This document shows positions 39,626 to 48,274 of a stretch of DNA of 64,000 nucleotides, one piece after another (position 1 is the stretch's first letter; the number at the start of each line of letters is the position of its first letter). The position numbers and the translations under genes were made by a program. The DNA lies in assembly GCF_041080655.1 (NCBI RefSeq), contig NZ_CP163525.1, forward strand, positions 8,122,001 through 8,186,000, in the 5' to 3' direction. The notes under the pieces are model-generated. The model was not told where the DNA came from. It made no database searches and saw nothing but the letters and a program-made list of their open reading frames with translations. This DNA comes from Streptomyces sp. CG4. Lineage in GTDB: Bacteria; Actinomycetota; Actinomycetes; Streptomycetales; Streptomycetaceae.

Positions 39626-42097
39626 TCACCCCGGCGGCTCCGTCAGGGGCTGCTCCGCCCAGATGACCTTGCCCTTGGGCGCGAAACGGGTTCCCCAGCG
39701 CTGGGTGAGCTGCGAGACCAGCAGCAGTCCGCGGCCGCCCTCGTCCGTGGCGCGCGGATGGCGCAGATGCGGCGCGGTGGTGCCGCCGTCGGACACCTCG
39801 CAGATCAGCGTCCGATCCCTGATCAGGCGGAGCCGGATGGGGCCCTCCGCGTGCCGGATGGCGTTGGTGACCAGCTCGCTCACGACCAGTTCGGTGGTGA
39901 ACACCAGCTCCTCAAGATCCCACTCGGCCAGCTGCTGGGCGGCCTGCTTGCGGGCGTCGGCGACCACGGCGGGGTCGGCGGGCAGGTCCCAGTCGGCGAC
40001 CTGCCCGGCGTCGAGCAGCCGGGTCCGGGCCATCAGCAGGGCCACGTCGTCGTGCGGCCGGGCCGGGACCAGCGCGTCGATCACGGACCGGCAGCGCTGG
40101 TCGAGCGAGGGGCCGCGCCGCTCCAGGACGCGCCGCAGCCGCTCGCGGTCCGCGTCGACGGCCCCGTCGCCCCCGTGGGCCAGCAGCCCGTCGGTGTGCA
40201 GGGCCAGCGTGCTGCCCTCGGCCAGGGACAGCTCGACCGCCTCGTAGGGCGGACCGCCCGCCCCGAGCGGCGGCCCCTGCGGGAGGTCGACGAAACCGGC
40301 GGTGCCGTCGGGCCGTACGACGGCGGGCGCGGGATGGCCCGCGGCGGCCATCGTGCACCGACCGTCGACCGGGTCGTAGACGACGTACACACACCCGGCG
40401 CCCAACGCCTGGGCGTCGGCGGCCTCCGGGGTCTCCGGCACGCCCTCCTCGTCGGACGTCCGCGCCACCAGGTCGTCGAGGTGCGCGAGGATCTCCTCGG
40501 GCGGCAGATCGAGCGCCGCGAGGGTGCGTACGGCGGTGCGCAGCCGCCCCATCGCCGCGGCGGCGTCGATCCCGTGCCCCGGCACCTCGCCCACGACCAG
40601 GGCCACGCGTGCGCCGGACAGCGGGATGAGGTCGTACCAGTCGCCGCCGAGGCCGGTCAGCTCGTCGGCCGGCCGGTAGCAGGCGGCCGCCTCCACTGCC
40701 TCCTGCTCGGGCAGCCGGTGCGGCAGCAGGCTGCGCTGCAGGACCAGGGCCGCGTCCCGCTCGCGCGTGTAGCGGCGGGCGTTGTCCACGCAGACCGCGG
40801 CCCGGGACACCAGGTCCTCGGCGAGACTCAGGTCGTCCTCGTCGAACGGTTCCTGGCGGCGGCGCCGGAAGAAGGTGGTGACGCCCATCGTGACGCCCCG
40901 CGCCTGGATGGGCACGATGATCACGCTGTGCAGGCCCAGGTCCAGGAAGGTCCCCGCCCGGCCCGCCGGGATGTCCGTGGCCCACTCCCTGGCCAGCGGG
41001 TCCAGCCGCTCCTCGCGCCAGGACCGGCCCGTGGTCAGACAGCGGATCGGGGGCGATCCGGCGAGGTAGGTGGCCACCTCGCCGATCTCGACGACGGTCT
41101 CCGGGACCGCGGGGTTCACCGACTGGTGCCCGGCCCGGCGCAGCGGCACCTGATCCGTCCGGCCCGGCGGCTCGGGCTCGGCGCCGCGCAGTACGGATTC
41201 CAGCAGGTCCACACCGACGAAGTCGGCGAAGCCCCGCACGGCGCCGGCGAAGCCCTGCACGGCCACGTCGGCGAGTTCCTGCGCGGTCCGCCAGACGTCC
41301 AGGGTGCGCCCGATCTGCTCACCGGCCCGGTCGAGCAGGGCCAGCCGCTGCCGGGCGCGGTGCCGCTCGGTGACGTCGACGACGGTGTAGTACACGCCCA
41401 TCGGGTGACCCAGGTCGTCCTCGAGGCGGGTGAACGACATCATGTGCGCCGTCTCCCGGTGCGGCGCGGACCGCACCTGGCCCACATGCTCGTACCCGAC
41501 CACCGGGCGGCCGGACTCCAGCACGCTCCGCATCTGCGTCTCGATGTCCGCGGAGTCGATGCCCGGCTGGATCTCCGCGAGCCGCCGCCCCAGCCGCTCC
41601 ATCGGAGAGCCGCCGCCGTAACGTTCCAGCGCGGCGTTCGACCAGACACACCGCAGATCGGTGTCCACGATCGCGATGCCGACGGGGGAGCCGGTCACCA
41701 TCTGCTCCAGCACCGCACGGCTCATGTCCCAGCCGCGTGCCCCGGAGACCTCGGAGAGCAGAACCAGCCACTGCGGCGCCCCGCCGGAATACACCGCCGG
41801 CGTGATCCGCACCATCAACCGGACCGGCTGCCCGTCCCCGCGCCGCGCGGTCAGCAGCCCCGCCCAGCCGCCGTCGCTGCGGCACCGCTCGACCAGCTCC
41901 GGCACGCGCGCGGCGTCCTCGGCGGACAGCAGGCCGACGGCACTGGCGCCCACGACCTCGGCGGCCGGGTACGCCAGCAGCCGCTCCGCGTTGGGGGTCC
42001 AGCCCGTCACCACGCCCTGCGCGTCGAGCAGCAGGGGCGCGGCGTCGGCCACGTCGAACCGCTGCCGGGCAACGTTCTGCTCCTCGTGAGTGCCCAC
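39626..42097 (-). CDS. PAS-PAS-GAF-PP2C-ATPase regulatory phosphatase
   Basis: From GTG 42097, preceded by GAGAGG, the protein has 823 residues. In order: a PAS domain (LLLDAQGVVTGWTPNAERLL), a second PAS (VGIAIVDTDLRCVWSNAALE; YYTVVDVTERHRA), a GAF domain (LGLHSVIIVPIQARGVTMGV), a SpoIIE/PP2C phosphatase (GLGGDWYDLIPLSGARVALV, HGIDAAAAMGRLR) and a C-terminal GHKL anti-sigma ATPase (ELVVSELVTNAIRHAEGPIR, TDEGGRGLLLVSQLTQRWGT). This is the OsaC/RsbU-RsbW fusion type that controls sigma factor partner switching in Streptomyces. The input signal is unknown. The upstream frame to 42214 has no start support. Confidence 0.9.
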   Translation of the reverse strand: MGTHEEQNVARQRFDVADAAPLLLDAQGVVTGWTPNAERLLAYPAAEVVGASAVGLLSAEDAARVPELVERCRSDGGWAGLLTARRGDGQPVRLMVRITPAVYSGGAPQWLVLLSEVSGARGWDMSRAVLEQMVTGSPVGIAIVDTDLRCVWSNAALERYGGGSPMERLGRRLAEIQPGIDSADIETQMRSVLESGRPVVGYEHVGQVRSAPHRETAHMMSFTRLEDDLGHPMGVYYTVVDVTERHRARQRLALLDRAGEQIGRTLDVWRTAQELADVAVQGFAGAVRGFADFVGVDLLESVLRGAEPEPPGRTDQVPLRRAGHQSVNPAVPETVVEIGEVATYLAGSPPIRCLTTGRSWREERLDPLAREWATDIPAGRAGTFLDLGLHSVIIVPIQARGVTMGVTTFFRRRRQEPFDEDDLSLAEDLVSRAAVCVDNARRYTRERDAALVLQRSLLPHRLPEQEAVEAAACYRPADELTGLGGDWYDLIPLSGARVALVVGEVPGHGIDAAAAMGRLRTAVRTLAALDLPPEEILAHLDDLVARTSDEEGVPETPEAADAQALGAGCVYVVYDPVDGRCTMAAAGHPAPAVVRPDGTAGFVDLPQGPPLGAGGPPYEAVELSLAEGSTLALHTDGLLAHGGDGAVDADRERLRRVLERRGPSLDQRCRSVIDALVPARPHDDVALLMARTRLLDAGQVADWDLPADPAVVADARKQAAQQLAEWDLEELVFTTELVVSELVTNAIRHAEGPIRLRLIRDRTLICEVSDGGTTAPHLRHPRATDEGGRGLLLVSQLTQRWGTRFAPKGKVIWAEQPLTEPPG

Positions 42098-42181
42098 GGT
42101 CGACCTCTCTGTAGCTGAGAGTGGTCTACCCCCTCTTGGCTCAATCGTCACTCTTCGGCCATCGGGTGGAGGCGTACGAAC

Positions 42182-42214
42182 GTGTGGGGAGCGGCCCGCG
42201 GCCGCCCCCCACAC
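42182..42214 (-). terminator. Terminator after rocD
   Basis: GTGTGGGGAGCGGCC pairs with GGCCGCCCCCCACAC (one mismatch in 15, loop of 3) 28 bp beyond the rocD stop and upstream of the PAS-GAF-PP2C gene. Confidence 0.8.
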
Positions 42215-42241
42215 ATCACGCCTCCCGCGCCCGCACCGGGG

Positions 42242-43462
42242 TCACGAACCCAGCGCCTTCTCCAGCGCCGCCAGCGCGGAACGCAGCTCCTGCGCCGTGA
42301 TGGTCAGCGGGGGTGCCAGCCGGATCGTGGACCCGTGGGTGTCCTTCACCAGGACGCCCTCCCGCATCAGCCGCTCGCTGATCTCCCGGCCGGTGCCGAT
42401 AGCCGGGTCGACGTCGACGCCCGCCCACAGCCCGCGCGCCCGGAAGCCGACCACGCCCCGCCCGGCCAGCGCGGTCAGCCCGTCCCGCAGGACCACGCCC
42501 AGCTCGGCCGCCCGCCGCTGGAACTCGCCGGTCTCCAGCAGCTCGACCACGGCCGTGCCGACGGCCGCCGCGAGCGGGTTGCCGCCGAACGTGGAGCCGT
42601 GCTCGCCCGGGTGCAGCACCCCCAGCACCTCGCGCCGGGCCGCCACCGCCGACACCGGCACGATCCCGCCGCCGAGCGCCTTGCCGAGCAGCAGCACGTC
42701 CGGCACGACGCCCTCGTGCTCGACGGCGAGGGTACGGCCGGTACGGCCGAGGCCCGACTGGATCTCGTCGGCGATGAACAGACAGCCCTTGCGGCGGGTC
42801 AGCTCCCGCACCCCGGCGAGATAGCCGTCCTCCGGGATGATCACGCCGGCCTCGCCCTGGATGGGCTCGATCAGCACGGCCGCCGTGGTCTCGTCGACGG
42901 CCTCCTCCAGCGCGGCCAGGTCGTCGTACGGCACGATCTTGAAGCCGGGCGTGAAGGGGCCGAAGCCGGACCGGGCCGTCTCGTCCGTGGAGAAGCTGAC
43001 GATCGTCGTCGTACGGCCGTGGAAGTTCTCCGCCGCGACCACGATCGTCGCCCGGTCGGCGGGAACGCCCTTCACGTCGTACGCCCACTTGCGGGCCACC
43101 TTGATGCCGCTCTCCACCGCCTCGGCGCCGGTGTTCATCGGCAGCACCATGTCCAGGCCGGTCAGCGCCGCGAGCCGCTCGGCGAACTCGGCGAGCCGGT
43201 CGTTGTGGAAGGCGCGGGAGGTCAGGGTGAGCCGGTCGAGCTGGCGGTGCGCGGCCTCGATCAGTGCCGGGTGCCGGTGGCCGAAGTTCAGCGCCGAGTA
43301 GCCGGCGAGCATGTCGAGGTAGCGGCGGCCCTCGACGTCCTCCACCCAGGTGCCCTCGGCACGGGCGACGACCACGGGCAGCGGGTGGTAGTTGTGCGCG
43401 AGGACCGGCTCCTCCGCCTTGATCAGGTCGTCGGACGTACGCGTGCGCGCGGGTGCGGTCAT
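42242..43462 (-). CDS. rocD: Ornithine-oxo-acid transaminase RocD
   Basis: RocD converts ornithine and 2-oxoglutarate to glutamate semialdehyde and glutamate in arginine catabolism. The 406-residue PLP enzyme shows NYHPLPVVVARAEGTWVEDV, YSALNFGHRHPALIEAAHRQ, MNTGAEAVESGIKVARKWAY, CLFIADEIQSGLGRTGRTLA and the Schiff-base Lys in VLLLGKALGGGIVPVSAV. ATG 43462 overlaps the ddaH stop by 1 base. The upstream in-frame stretch to 44362 is the shadow of ddaH. It is cotranscribed with ddaH and ends at a strong hairpin. Confidence 0.95.
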   Translation of the reverse strand: MTAPARTRTSDDLIKAEEPVLAHNYHPLPVVVARAEGTWVEDVEGRRYLDMLAGYSALNFGHRHPALIEAAHRQLDRLTLTSRAFHNDRLAEFAERLAALTGLDMVLPMNTGAEAVESGIKVARKWAYDVKGVPADRATIVVAAENFHGRTTTIVSFSTDETARSGFGPFTPGFKIVPYDDLAALEEAVDETTAAVLIEPIQGEAGVIIPEDGYLAGVRELTRRKGCLFIADEIQSGLGRTGRTLAVEHEGVVPDVLLLGKALGGGIVPVSAVAARREVLGVLHPGEHGSTFGGNPLAAAVGTAVVELLETGEFQRRAAELGVVLRDGLTALAGRGVVGFRARGLWAGVDVDPAIGTGREISERLMREGVLVKDTHGSTIRLAPPLTITAQELRSALAALEKALGS

Positions 43463-44271
43463 CAGCGGATCTCCTGGGTGCAGCACTTGATGCCACCGCC
43501 GGCTTTGTGGAACTCGGACAGGTCGACGGGGACGGGGACGTAACCGTGGCCGGAGAGGTTCTCGGCCAGCGCCTCGGCCTGCGGCGCGATGAAGACGTTG
43601 CGGCCGTCGGACACGGAGTTCAGGCCGAACGCCAGCGCGTCCTCGCGGGTGGCGAGCACCGCGTCCGGGTACAGCCGGCGCAGCACCTCCCGGCTGCCCG
43701 CCGAGAACGCCTCCGGGTAGTAGCAGATGTTGTCCTCGTCGAGGACGAACAGCGCCGTGTCCAGGTGATAAAAGTACGGATCGACCAGGGTCAGGCCGAT
43801 CACCGGGTGGCCGAGGAACTCCTGGGCCTCCCGGTGCGCCTCGCGGGTGGTGCGGAACCCGGTGCCGGCCAGCACGTACCGGCCCGTCCACACCAGGTCG
43901 CCCTCGCCCTCGGTCACCGACTCGGGGCGGTACACGTCGTAGCCGGCCGCCTTGAACCAGGTGTCGTAGTGCACCGACTCGGGGCGCCGCTGCGGCGCGT
44001 GGAACAGCGAGCCGAAGACCCGGCCGCCGACCATGAACGCGGCGTTCGCGGCGAACACCATGTCCGGCAGGCCGGCCACCGGCTCGACCGACTGGACGGC
44101 GTGACCGTGGGCGCGGTAGGCGCGGATCAGCGTCTGCCACTGCTCCTGGGCCAGGTCCACGTCGACGGGCTTGTCGGGATGCATCCAAGGGTTGATCGCG
44201 TACTGAACGGCGAAATGTCTGGGTTCGCAGACGAGAAAGCGCCGAGGGCGCGGTACACGACTTTCGGACAC
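43462..44271 (-). CDS. ddaH: Dimethylarginine dimethylaminohydrolase/arginine deiminase-like hydrolase
   Basis: The 269-residue guanidino-hydrolase begins RRFLVCEPRHFAVQYAINPW and has AGLPDMVFAANAAFMVGGRV, the substrate region LVWTGRYVLAGTGFRT, FYHLDTALFVLDED and the catalytic Cys in AGGGIKCCTQEI at the end. DDAH makes citrulline from methylated arginine; close relatives act on arginine or ornithine derivatives. With rocD downstream it suggests conversion of arginine-type compounds into glutamate. GTG 44271 is the start. The gene is divergent from an Lrp regulator across inverted repeats. Confidence 0.9.
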   Translation of the reverse strand: MSESRVPRPRRFLVCEPRHFAVQYAINPWMHPDKPVDVDLAQEQWQTLIRAYRAHGHAVQSVEPVAGLPDMVFAANAAFMVGGRVFGSLFHAPQRRPESVHYDTWFKAAGYDVYRPESVTEGEGDLVWTGRYVLAGTGFRTTREAHREAQEFLGHPVIGLTLVDPYFYHLDTALFVLDEDNICYYPEAFSAGSREVLRRLYPDAVLATREDALAFGLNSVSDGRNVFIAPQAEALAENLSGHGYVPVPVDLSEFHKAGGGIKCCTQEIR

Positions 44272-44362
44272 AGAGGGTTTCCTCCGCTTTCCTGTGTGTC
44301 ACTGGGGGGTGCCACAACGGTAGAAACGGAGATCGGCGACCGACAAGCGAGAAAAGCTGCAC

Positions 44363-44418
44363 GCATACGCAGCATCACTGCGTTTTCATCGGGCTCCACG
44401 CACGGATGCTGCGCATAC
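44363..44418. promoter_or_regulatory. Inverted repeats in the ddaH/Lrp intergenic region
   Basis: GCATACGCAGCATC (44363-44376) pairs with GATGCTGCGCATAC (44405-44418) at 12 of 14 positions. The first arm also holds the local palindrome ACGCAG-CATCA-CTGCGT (44367-44383). This clustered layout suits octameric Lrp/AsnC binding. Confidence 0.6.
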
Positions 44419-44424
44419 TCCGCG

Positions 44425-44910
44425 TCACTCCGGTGCCGGATGGGTGGCGCCCGCCTCCGGGCTTTCCGGGAGCAGATGGGACAGGACCATCACGCTGATC
44501 GTCTTGCGGATGAACGGCTCGGTGCGGATCCGCTCCAGCACCTCCTCGAAGTGGTCCACGTCCCGCGCCCGCACATGCAGCAGCGCGTCCGCGCCGCCCG
44601 TCACCGTCATGGCCGCCGTGATCTCCGGATGGTTCCGGACGACCTCCGCGAGCCGCCGGGGCGGAGCCGCGCCCTCGCAGTACACCTCGACGTACGCCTC
44701 GGTGCGCCAGCCCAGCGCCGACGGCTGCACCGTGGCCGTGAACCCGGTGATCACCCCGGTCTCGCGCAGCCGGTCCACGCGCCGTTTGACCGCGGTGGAC
44801 GACAGCCCGATCGCCGCGCCGATCTCGGCGAAGCTGGTCCTGGCGTTCGCCATCAGCGCGGTGACGATCTTGCGGTCGAGGTCGTCGAAGGAGGCGGTCC
44901 TGCTGTTCAT
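44425..44910 (-). CDS. Lrp/AsnC-family regulator
   Basis: The 161-residue protein has an N-terminal helix-turn-helix (FDDLDRKIVTALMANARTSF; GLSSTAVKRRVDRLRETGVI) and a C-terminal RAM ligand-binding domain (YVEVYCEGAAPPRRLAEVVR; TVTGGADALLHVRARDVDHF). Lrp proteins sense amino acids; this one lies upstream of, and on the same strand as, ddaH-rocD with the operator-like repeats in the 153-bp gap. It probably controls arginine/ornithine catabolism. ATG 44910 is the natural start. Confidence 0.9.
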   Translation of the reverse strand: MNSRTASFDDLDRKIVTALMANARTSFAEIGAAIGLSSTAVKRRVDRLRETGVITGFTATVQPSALGWRTEAYVEVYCEGAAPPRRLAEVVRNHPEITAAMTVTGGADALLHVRARDVDHFEEVLERIRTEPFIRKTISVMVLSHLLPESPEAGATHPAPE

Positions 44911-44946
44911 GCGGGCACTGTAATCAGCCAGGTCCGCCGCGGGGAC

Positions 44947-45126
44947 CTAGGACTGTGTGACGACCATCGCGAGGGTCAGCAGGCCCAGGACGACCCAGCC
45001 GAACCACAGCCAGCCATTACTGCCGATCGCGACCGTGTAGGCGGTCACGACGACGAGACCGCCGACCGTGACAGCCCCCATCACCTTGGTGGAGCCGTTC
45101 GTCGGGCCGTTCATGGAACCGGGCAT
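44947..45126 (-). CDS. Small two-helix membrane protein
   Basis: A 59-residue frame from ATG 45126 encodes a short polar N-terminus (PGSMNGPTNGSTK) and two hydrophobic helices (VMGAVTVGGLVVVTAYTVAI and GWLWFGWVVLGLLTLAMVV). It is preceded by GGAGGG. It is a common small Streptomyces membrane protein next to the CtaG gene; a role beside cytochrome oxidase assembly is only a guess from location. The longer frame that includes it is antisense to the CtaG gene region and not real. Confidence 0.65.
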   Translation of the reverse strand: MPGSMNGPTNGSTKVMGAVTVGGLVVVTAYTVAIGSNGWLWFGWVVLGLLTLAMVVTQS

Positions 45127-45221
45127 CGCGACACCCTCCTCGTGGTCCGTCCTCGACCATGGTGCCCCGGATCCCGCCCGGAGGGGACGCCTCCGCGCAG
45201 CTCGTGCGCAGTTCGCCGCGA

Positions 45222-46172
45222 CTAGCCCTCGCGCGCGTTCAGCGAGGCCAGATAGGCGTTGTACGCCTCCAGCTCCTTGTCGCCGTCCCGGTCGGCGGCC
45301 CGGTCCTTGCGCTTGGCCTGCCGCTGCTCGGAGCCGTACCACTGGAACAGCAGCGCGATCAGCACCAGCACGGACGGGATCTCGCTGAACGCCCAGGCGA
45401 TCCCGCCGGCCGCGTTCTGGTCGGACAGCGCGTCGATGCCGAGCGAGGCCGACGGGTGCTTGAAGGTCTCCACCATCGGCGTCGACGCCATCATCAGCGC
45501 GATACCGAAGAACGCGTGGAACGGCATGCCCGCGAACAGCTCCAGCATCCGCATCAGATACCCCGGCCGGTGCGGGCCCGGGTCGATGCCGATGATCGGC
45601 CAGAAGAACACCACGCCGACCGCGAGGAAGTGCACCATCATCCCGATGTGCCCGGCCCGGGAGCCCATCAGCAGGTCGAACAGCGGGGTGAAGTACAGCG
45701 CGTACAGGCTCGCGATGAACAGCGGGATCGTGAACGCCGGATGGGTGATGATCCGCATGTACCGGCTGTGCAGCAGGGCCAGCAGCAGCTCGCGCGGCCC
45801 CGTGCGGCCCTTGCCGGCCACCGGCAGCGCCCGGAGCGCCAGCGTGACCGGCGCGCCGAGCAGGATCAGGATCGGCGACAGCATGCTGATGATCATGTGC
45901 TGCACCATGTGCACGCTGAACATGACCATGCCGTAGTCGTTCAGCTTGGTGCACATCACCAGGGCGACGGTCAGGACGCCGATGACGTACGACACCGTAC
46001 GGGACACGGGCCAGCCGTCCCCGCGCCGGCGCAGCCGCGCGACACCCCAGCCGTACAGGGCGAGCCCGGCCACGCAGGCGACGAGGAAGAACGGATCCGC
46101 CGACCACTGGAGCCCCCGCCCCAGCGTGAACGGCGGCAGATCCATCATCATGCCGTGCCCGCTGTGGTTCAT
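45222..46172 (-). CDS. Cytochrome c oxidase assembly protein, caa3-type CtaG family
   Basis: The 316-residue integral membrane protein has about seven to nine helices (FFLVACVAGLALYGWGVARL, VIGVLTVALVMCTKLNDYGM, MIISMLSPILILLGAPVTLA, FFGIALMMASTPMVETF). CtaG markers are MVQHMIISMLSPILILLGAP and HFLAVGVVFFWPIIGIDPGP with conserved His. CtaG (Bacillus type) helps assemble copper-containing cytochrome oxidase. The N-terminus is Met/His-rich (NHSGHGMMMD), compatible with copper handling. The C-terminal tail is charged and cytoplasmic. Confidence 0.88.
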   Translation of the reverse strand: MNHSGHGMMMDLPPFTLGRGLQWSADPFFLVACVAGLALYGWGVARLRRRGDGWPVSRTVSYVIGVLTVALVMCTKLNDYGMVMFSVHMVQHMIISMLSPILILLGAPVTLALRALPVAGKGRTGPRELLLALLHSRYMRIITHPAFTIPLFIASLYALYFTPLFDLLMGSRAGHIGMMVHFLAVGVVFFWPIIGIDPGPHRPGYLMRMLELFAGMPFHAFFGIALMMASTPMVETFKHPSASLGIDALSDQNAAGGIAWAFSEIPSVLVLIALLFQWYGSEQRQAKRKDRAADRDGDKELEAYNAYLASLNAREG

Positions 46173-46226
46173 CCGGCGGCTCCTGATTCGTGGGGGTTGT
46201 GCAAGTTGTCCGCCCCAAGAGTAGAA

Positions 46227-46258
46227 CCGCCCCCGGTCACAGCCGTGACCGGGGGCGG
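46227..46258 (-). terminator. Terminator after pfkA
   Basis: A perfect 14-bp stem (CCGCCCCCGGTCAC / GTGACCGGGGGCGG) with a 4-base loop sits between pfkA and the CtaG gene, 17 bp beyond the pfkA stop. Confidence 0.85.
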
Positions 46259-46274
46259 GTTGTTCTCGGGTGAA

Positions 46275-47300
46275 CTACAGGACGCACTCCGCCTCGTCGT
46301 ATCGCTCCACGGGCACGGTCTTCAGGGTCTCGACGGCCTCGGCCAGCGACACCATCACGATGTCGGTCCCCCGCAGCGCCGTCATCTTCCCGAACTCACC
46401 GCGATGCACGGCCTCCACCGCATGCCAGCCGAACCGCGTGGCCAGCACCCGGTCGTACGCCGTCGGCGTCCCGCCCCGCTGCACATGCCCCAGGATCACC
46501 GGCCGCGCCTCCTTGCCGAGCCGCTGCTCCAGCTCGATGGACAGCTGCCGGGCGATCCCGGCGAAGCGCTCGTGGCCGTAGATGTCCTTGCCGCCCTCGT
46601 CGAAGTCCATGGAGCCGGCCTTGGGCTTGGCGCCCTCCGCCGCGACGACGATCGCGAACCGCTTGCCGGCCTCGAAACGCTCGCCGACCCTTGCCGCCAA
46701 CTCCTCGATGTCGAAGGGCCGTTCGGGGACGACGATGGCGTGGGCGCCGGCCGCCATGCCGGAGTGCAGCGCGATCCAGCCGGTGTGCCGGCCCATGACC
46801 TCGACGATCAGCACTCGCTGGTGCGACTCGGCGGTGGTCTTCAGCCGGTCCAGGGCCTCGGTCGCCACGGTGACGGCCGTGTCGAAGCCGAAGGTGACGT
46901 CCGTGACGGCGATGTCGTTGTCGATGGTCTTGGGCACGCCGACGATCGGCAGCCCGCCCGCCGACAGCAGCTGAGCCGCCTTCAGCGTGCCCTCACCGCC
47001 GATCGGGATGATCGCGTCCAGGCCGAGTTCCGCGACATGGCCCTTGGCCCGCTCGACACCGTCCCGCAGATGCTCCGGGCGGACCCGGGAGGAGCCGAGG
47101 ATGGTGCCGCCGCGCGCCAGGATGCCGCCCACGGCGTCCAGGTCGAGCTTGAGGTAGTCGCACTCCAGGAGGCCCTTCCAGCCGTCCCGGAAACCGATGA
47201 CCTCGTCGCCGTGGTCGGCGACGGCGCGGTGCACGACGGACCGGATGACGGCGTTCAGGCCGGGGCAGTCGCCGCCGGACGTGAGGACACCAATGCGCAT
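46275..47300 (-). CDS. pfkA: ATP-dependent 6-phosphofructokinase
   Basis: The 341-residue enzyme starts at ATG 47300 with RIGVLTSGGDCPGLNAVIRS. Other family blocks are TILGSSRVRPEHL, IPIGGEGTLKAAQLL, VGVPKTIDNDIAVTDVTFGF, VEVMGRHTGWIAL and LGHVQRGGTPTAYDRVLATR. Gly in GGEGT (rather than Asp) marks ATP over pyrophosphate as donor. It phosphorylates fructose 6-phosphate in glycolysis and is one of several Streptomyces Pfk paralogues. The upstream frame to 47426 is not needed. It is monocistronic with its own terminator. Confidence 0.95.
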   Translation of the reverse strand: MRIGVLTSGGDCPGLNAVIRSVVHRAVADHGDEVIGFRDGWKGLLECDYLKLDLDAVGGILARGGTILGSSRVRPEHLRDGVERAKGHVAELGLDAIIPIGGEGTLKAAQLLSAGGLPIVGVPKTIDNDIAVTDVTFGFDTAVTVATEALDRLKTTAESHQRVLIVEVMGRHTGWIALHSGMAAGAHAIVVPERPFDIEELAARVGERFEAGKRFAIVVAAEGAKPKAGSMDFDEGGKDIYGHERFAGIARQLSIELEQRLGKEARPVILGHVQRGGTPTAYDRVLATRFGWHAVEAVHRGEFGKMTALRGTDIVMVSLAEAVETLKTVPVERYDEAECVL

Positions 47301-47524
47301 AGCCCGAAATACCTTCTCAACGTGGGCCGGGTAACCGGACCACGTTGTCCGGCGGATTCCCGGCCACCCTACCGGCGTGAGGGGGTCGCTCCGTAGCGGG
47401 CGTCCGCCTGCTGGACGCGCCCGCACATGTGAGCGGACGGTCCGTCAGGCGGGCTCGTGACCACCGTGCCGGCAGGTGCTGGAGGAACCCTTGAGCACCC
47501 TTGGAAGAAGCCCCGGAAGGAGCC

Positions 47525-48253
47525 TCACGCGGGCTGCTGGGCCGCCGTGATGCGCTCGTCGCGCAGCGCCTCGTACCAGCGGTCGTCGACCGGCGGCAGC
47601 GCGTTGACGTCGAGCGCCAGCTTCAGCAGCAGGTCGGCGATCTGCGGGTTGCGCGCGAGGACCGGGCCGTGCATGTACGTGCCGAACACGGTCCCGTTGT
47701 ACGCGCCCTCCGTGCCGTCCCCGGTGCCGTTGCCCCGGCCGATCTTCACCCGCGCGAACGGGCGGGCGGTCGGGCCGAGGTGGGTGACGCCCTGGTGGTT
47801 CTCGAAGCCGGTCAGCTGCGGCAGCCCGAGCTGCGGGTCGATGTCGGCGAGCACATCGCCGACGCACCGCTCGCCCTCGCCGCGCACCGAGACCACGTCG
47901 AGCAGGCCGAGACCCGGCTCGCGCTGGCCGAGGTCGTTGATGAACTCGTGGCCGAGGATCTGGTAGCCGGCACACACGGAGAACACGATCGCGCCGTTCT
48001 GCACCGCGCGGGACAGATGCCCGTCCCGGCGCAGCCGCTCGGCCGCGAGCCGCTGCGGCCGGTCCTCGCCGCCGCCGATCAGATAGATGTCGCCTGAGGT
48101 TGGGATCGGCTGGTCGCTGCGCACGTCGAGCCGGGCCACGTCCAGGCCGCGCTGTCGGGCCCGCCGCTCCACGACGAGAGCGTTGCCCTGGTCGCCGTAG
48201 GTGCTCAGCAGGTCCGGGTAGATCCACACCAGCCGCAGTTGGTTGTCGCTCAT
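47525..48253 (-). CDS. gatD: Lipid II isoglutaminyl synthase, glutaminase subunit GatD
   Basis: The 242-residue class I glutamine amidotransferase-like protein has the nucleophile in GAIVFSVCAGYQILGHEFIN, LTGFENHQGVTHLG and the catalytic His in FGTYMHGPVLARNPQ. GatD supplies ammonia to MurT, which amidates the D-Glu of peptidoglycan lipid II. The adjacent murT gene, 21 bp upstream, supports this over the cobyric acid synthase annotation such proteins often receive. Start is ATG 48253. Confidence 0.92.
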   Translation of the reverse strand: MSDNQLRLVWIYPDLLSTYGDQGNALVVERRARQRGLDVARLDVRSDQPIPTSGDIYLIGGGEDRPQRLAAERLRRDGHLSRAVQNGAIVFSVCAGYQILGHEFINDLGQREPGLGLLDVVSVRGEGERCVGDVLADIDPQLGLPQLTGFENHQGVTHLGPTARPFARVKIGRGNGTGDGTEGAYNGTVFGTYMHGPVLARNPQIADLLLKLALDVNALPPVDDRWYEALRDERITAAQQPA

Positions 48254-48274
48254 GAGGTGATCGCCCTTCGAAGA

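Noticed and set aside
38909..42118. A 1069-codon plus-strand open frame
   Set aside because: It is antisense to the PAS-GAF-PP2C gene and the phosphatase remnant; composition is Arg/Gly/Pro-rich with no recognisable domain, as expected of high-GC shadow frames.
46275..47300. Pyrophosphate-dependent phosphofructokinase
   Set aside because: The GGEGT motif has Gly at the position where PPi-using enzymes carry Asp, favouring ATP.
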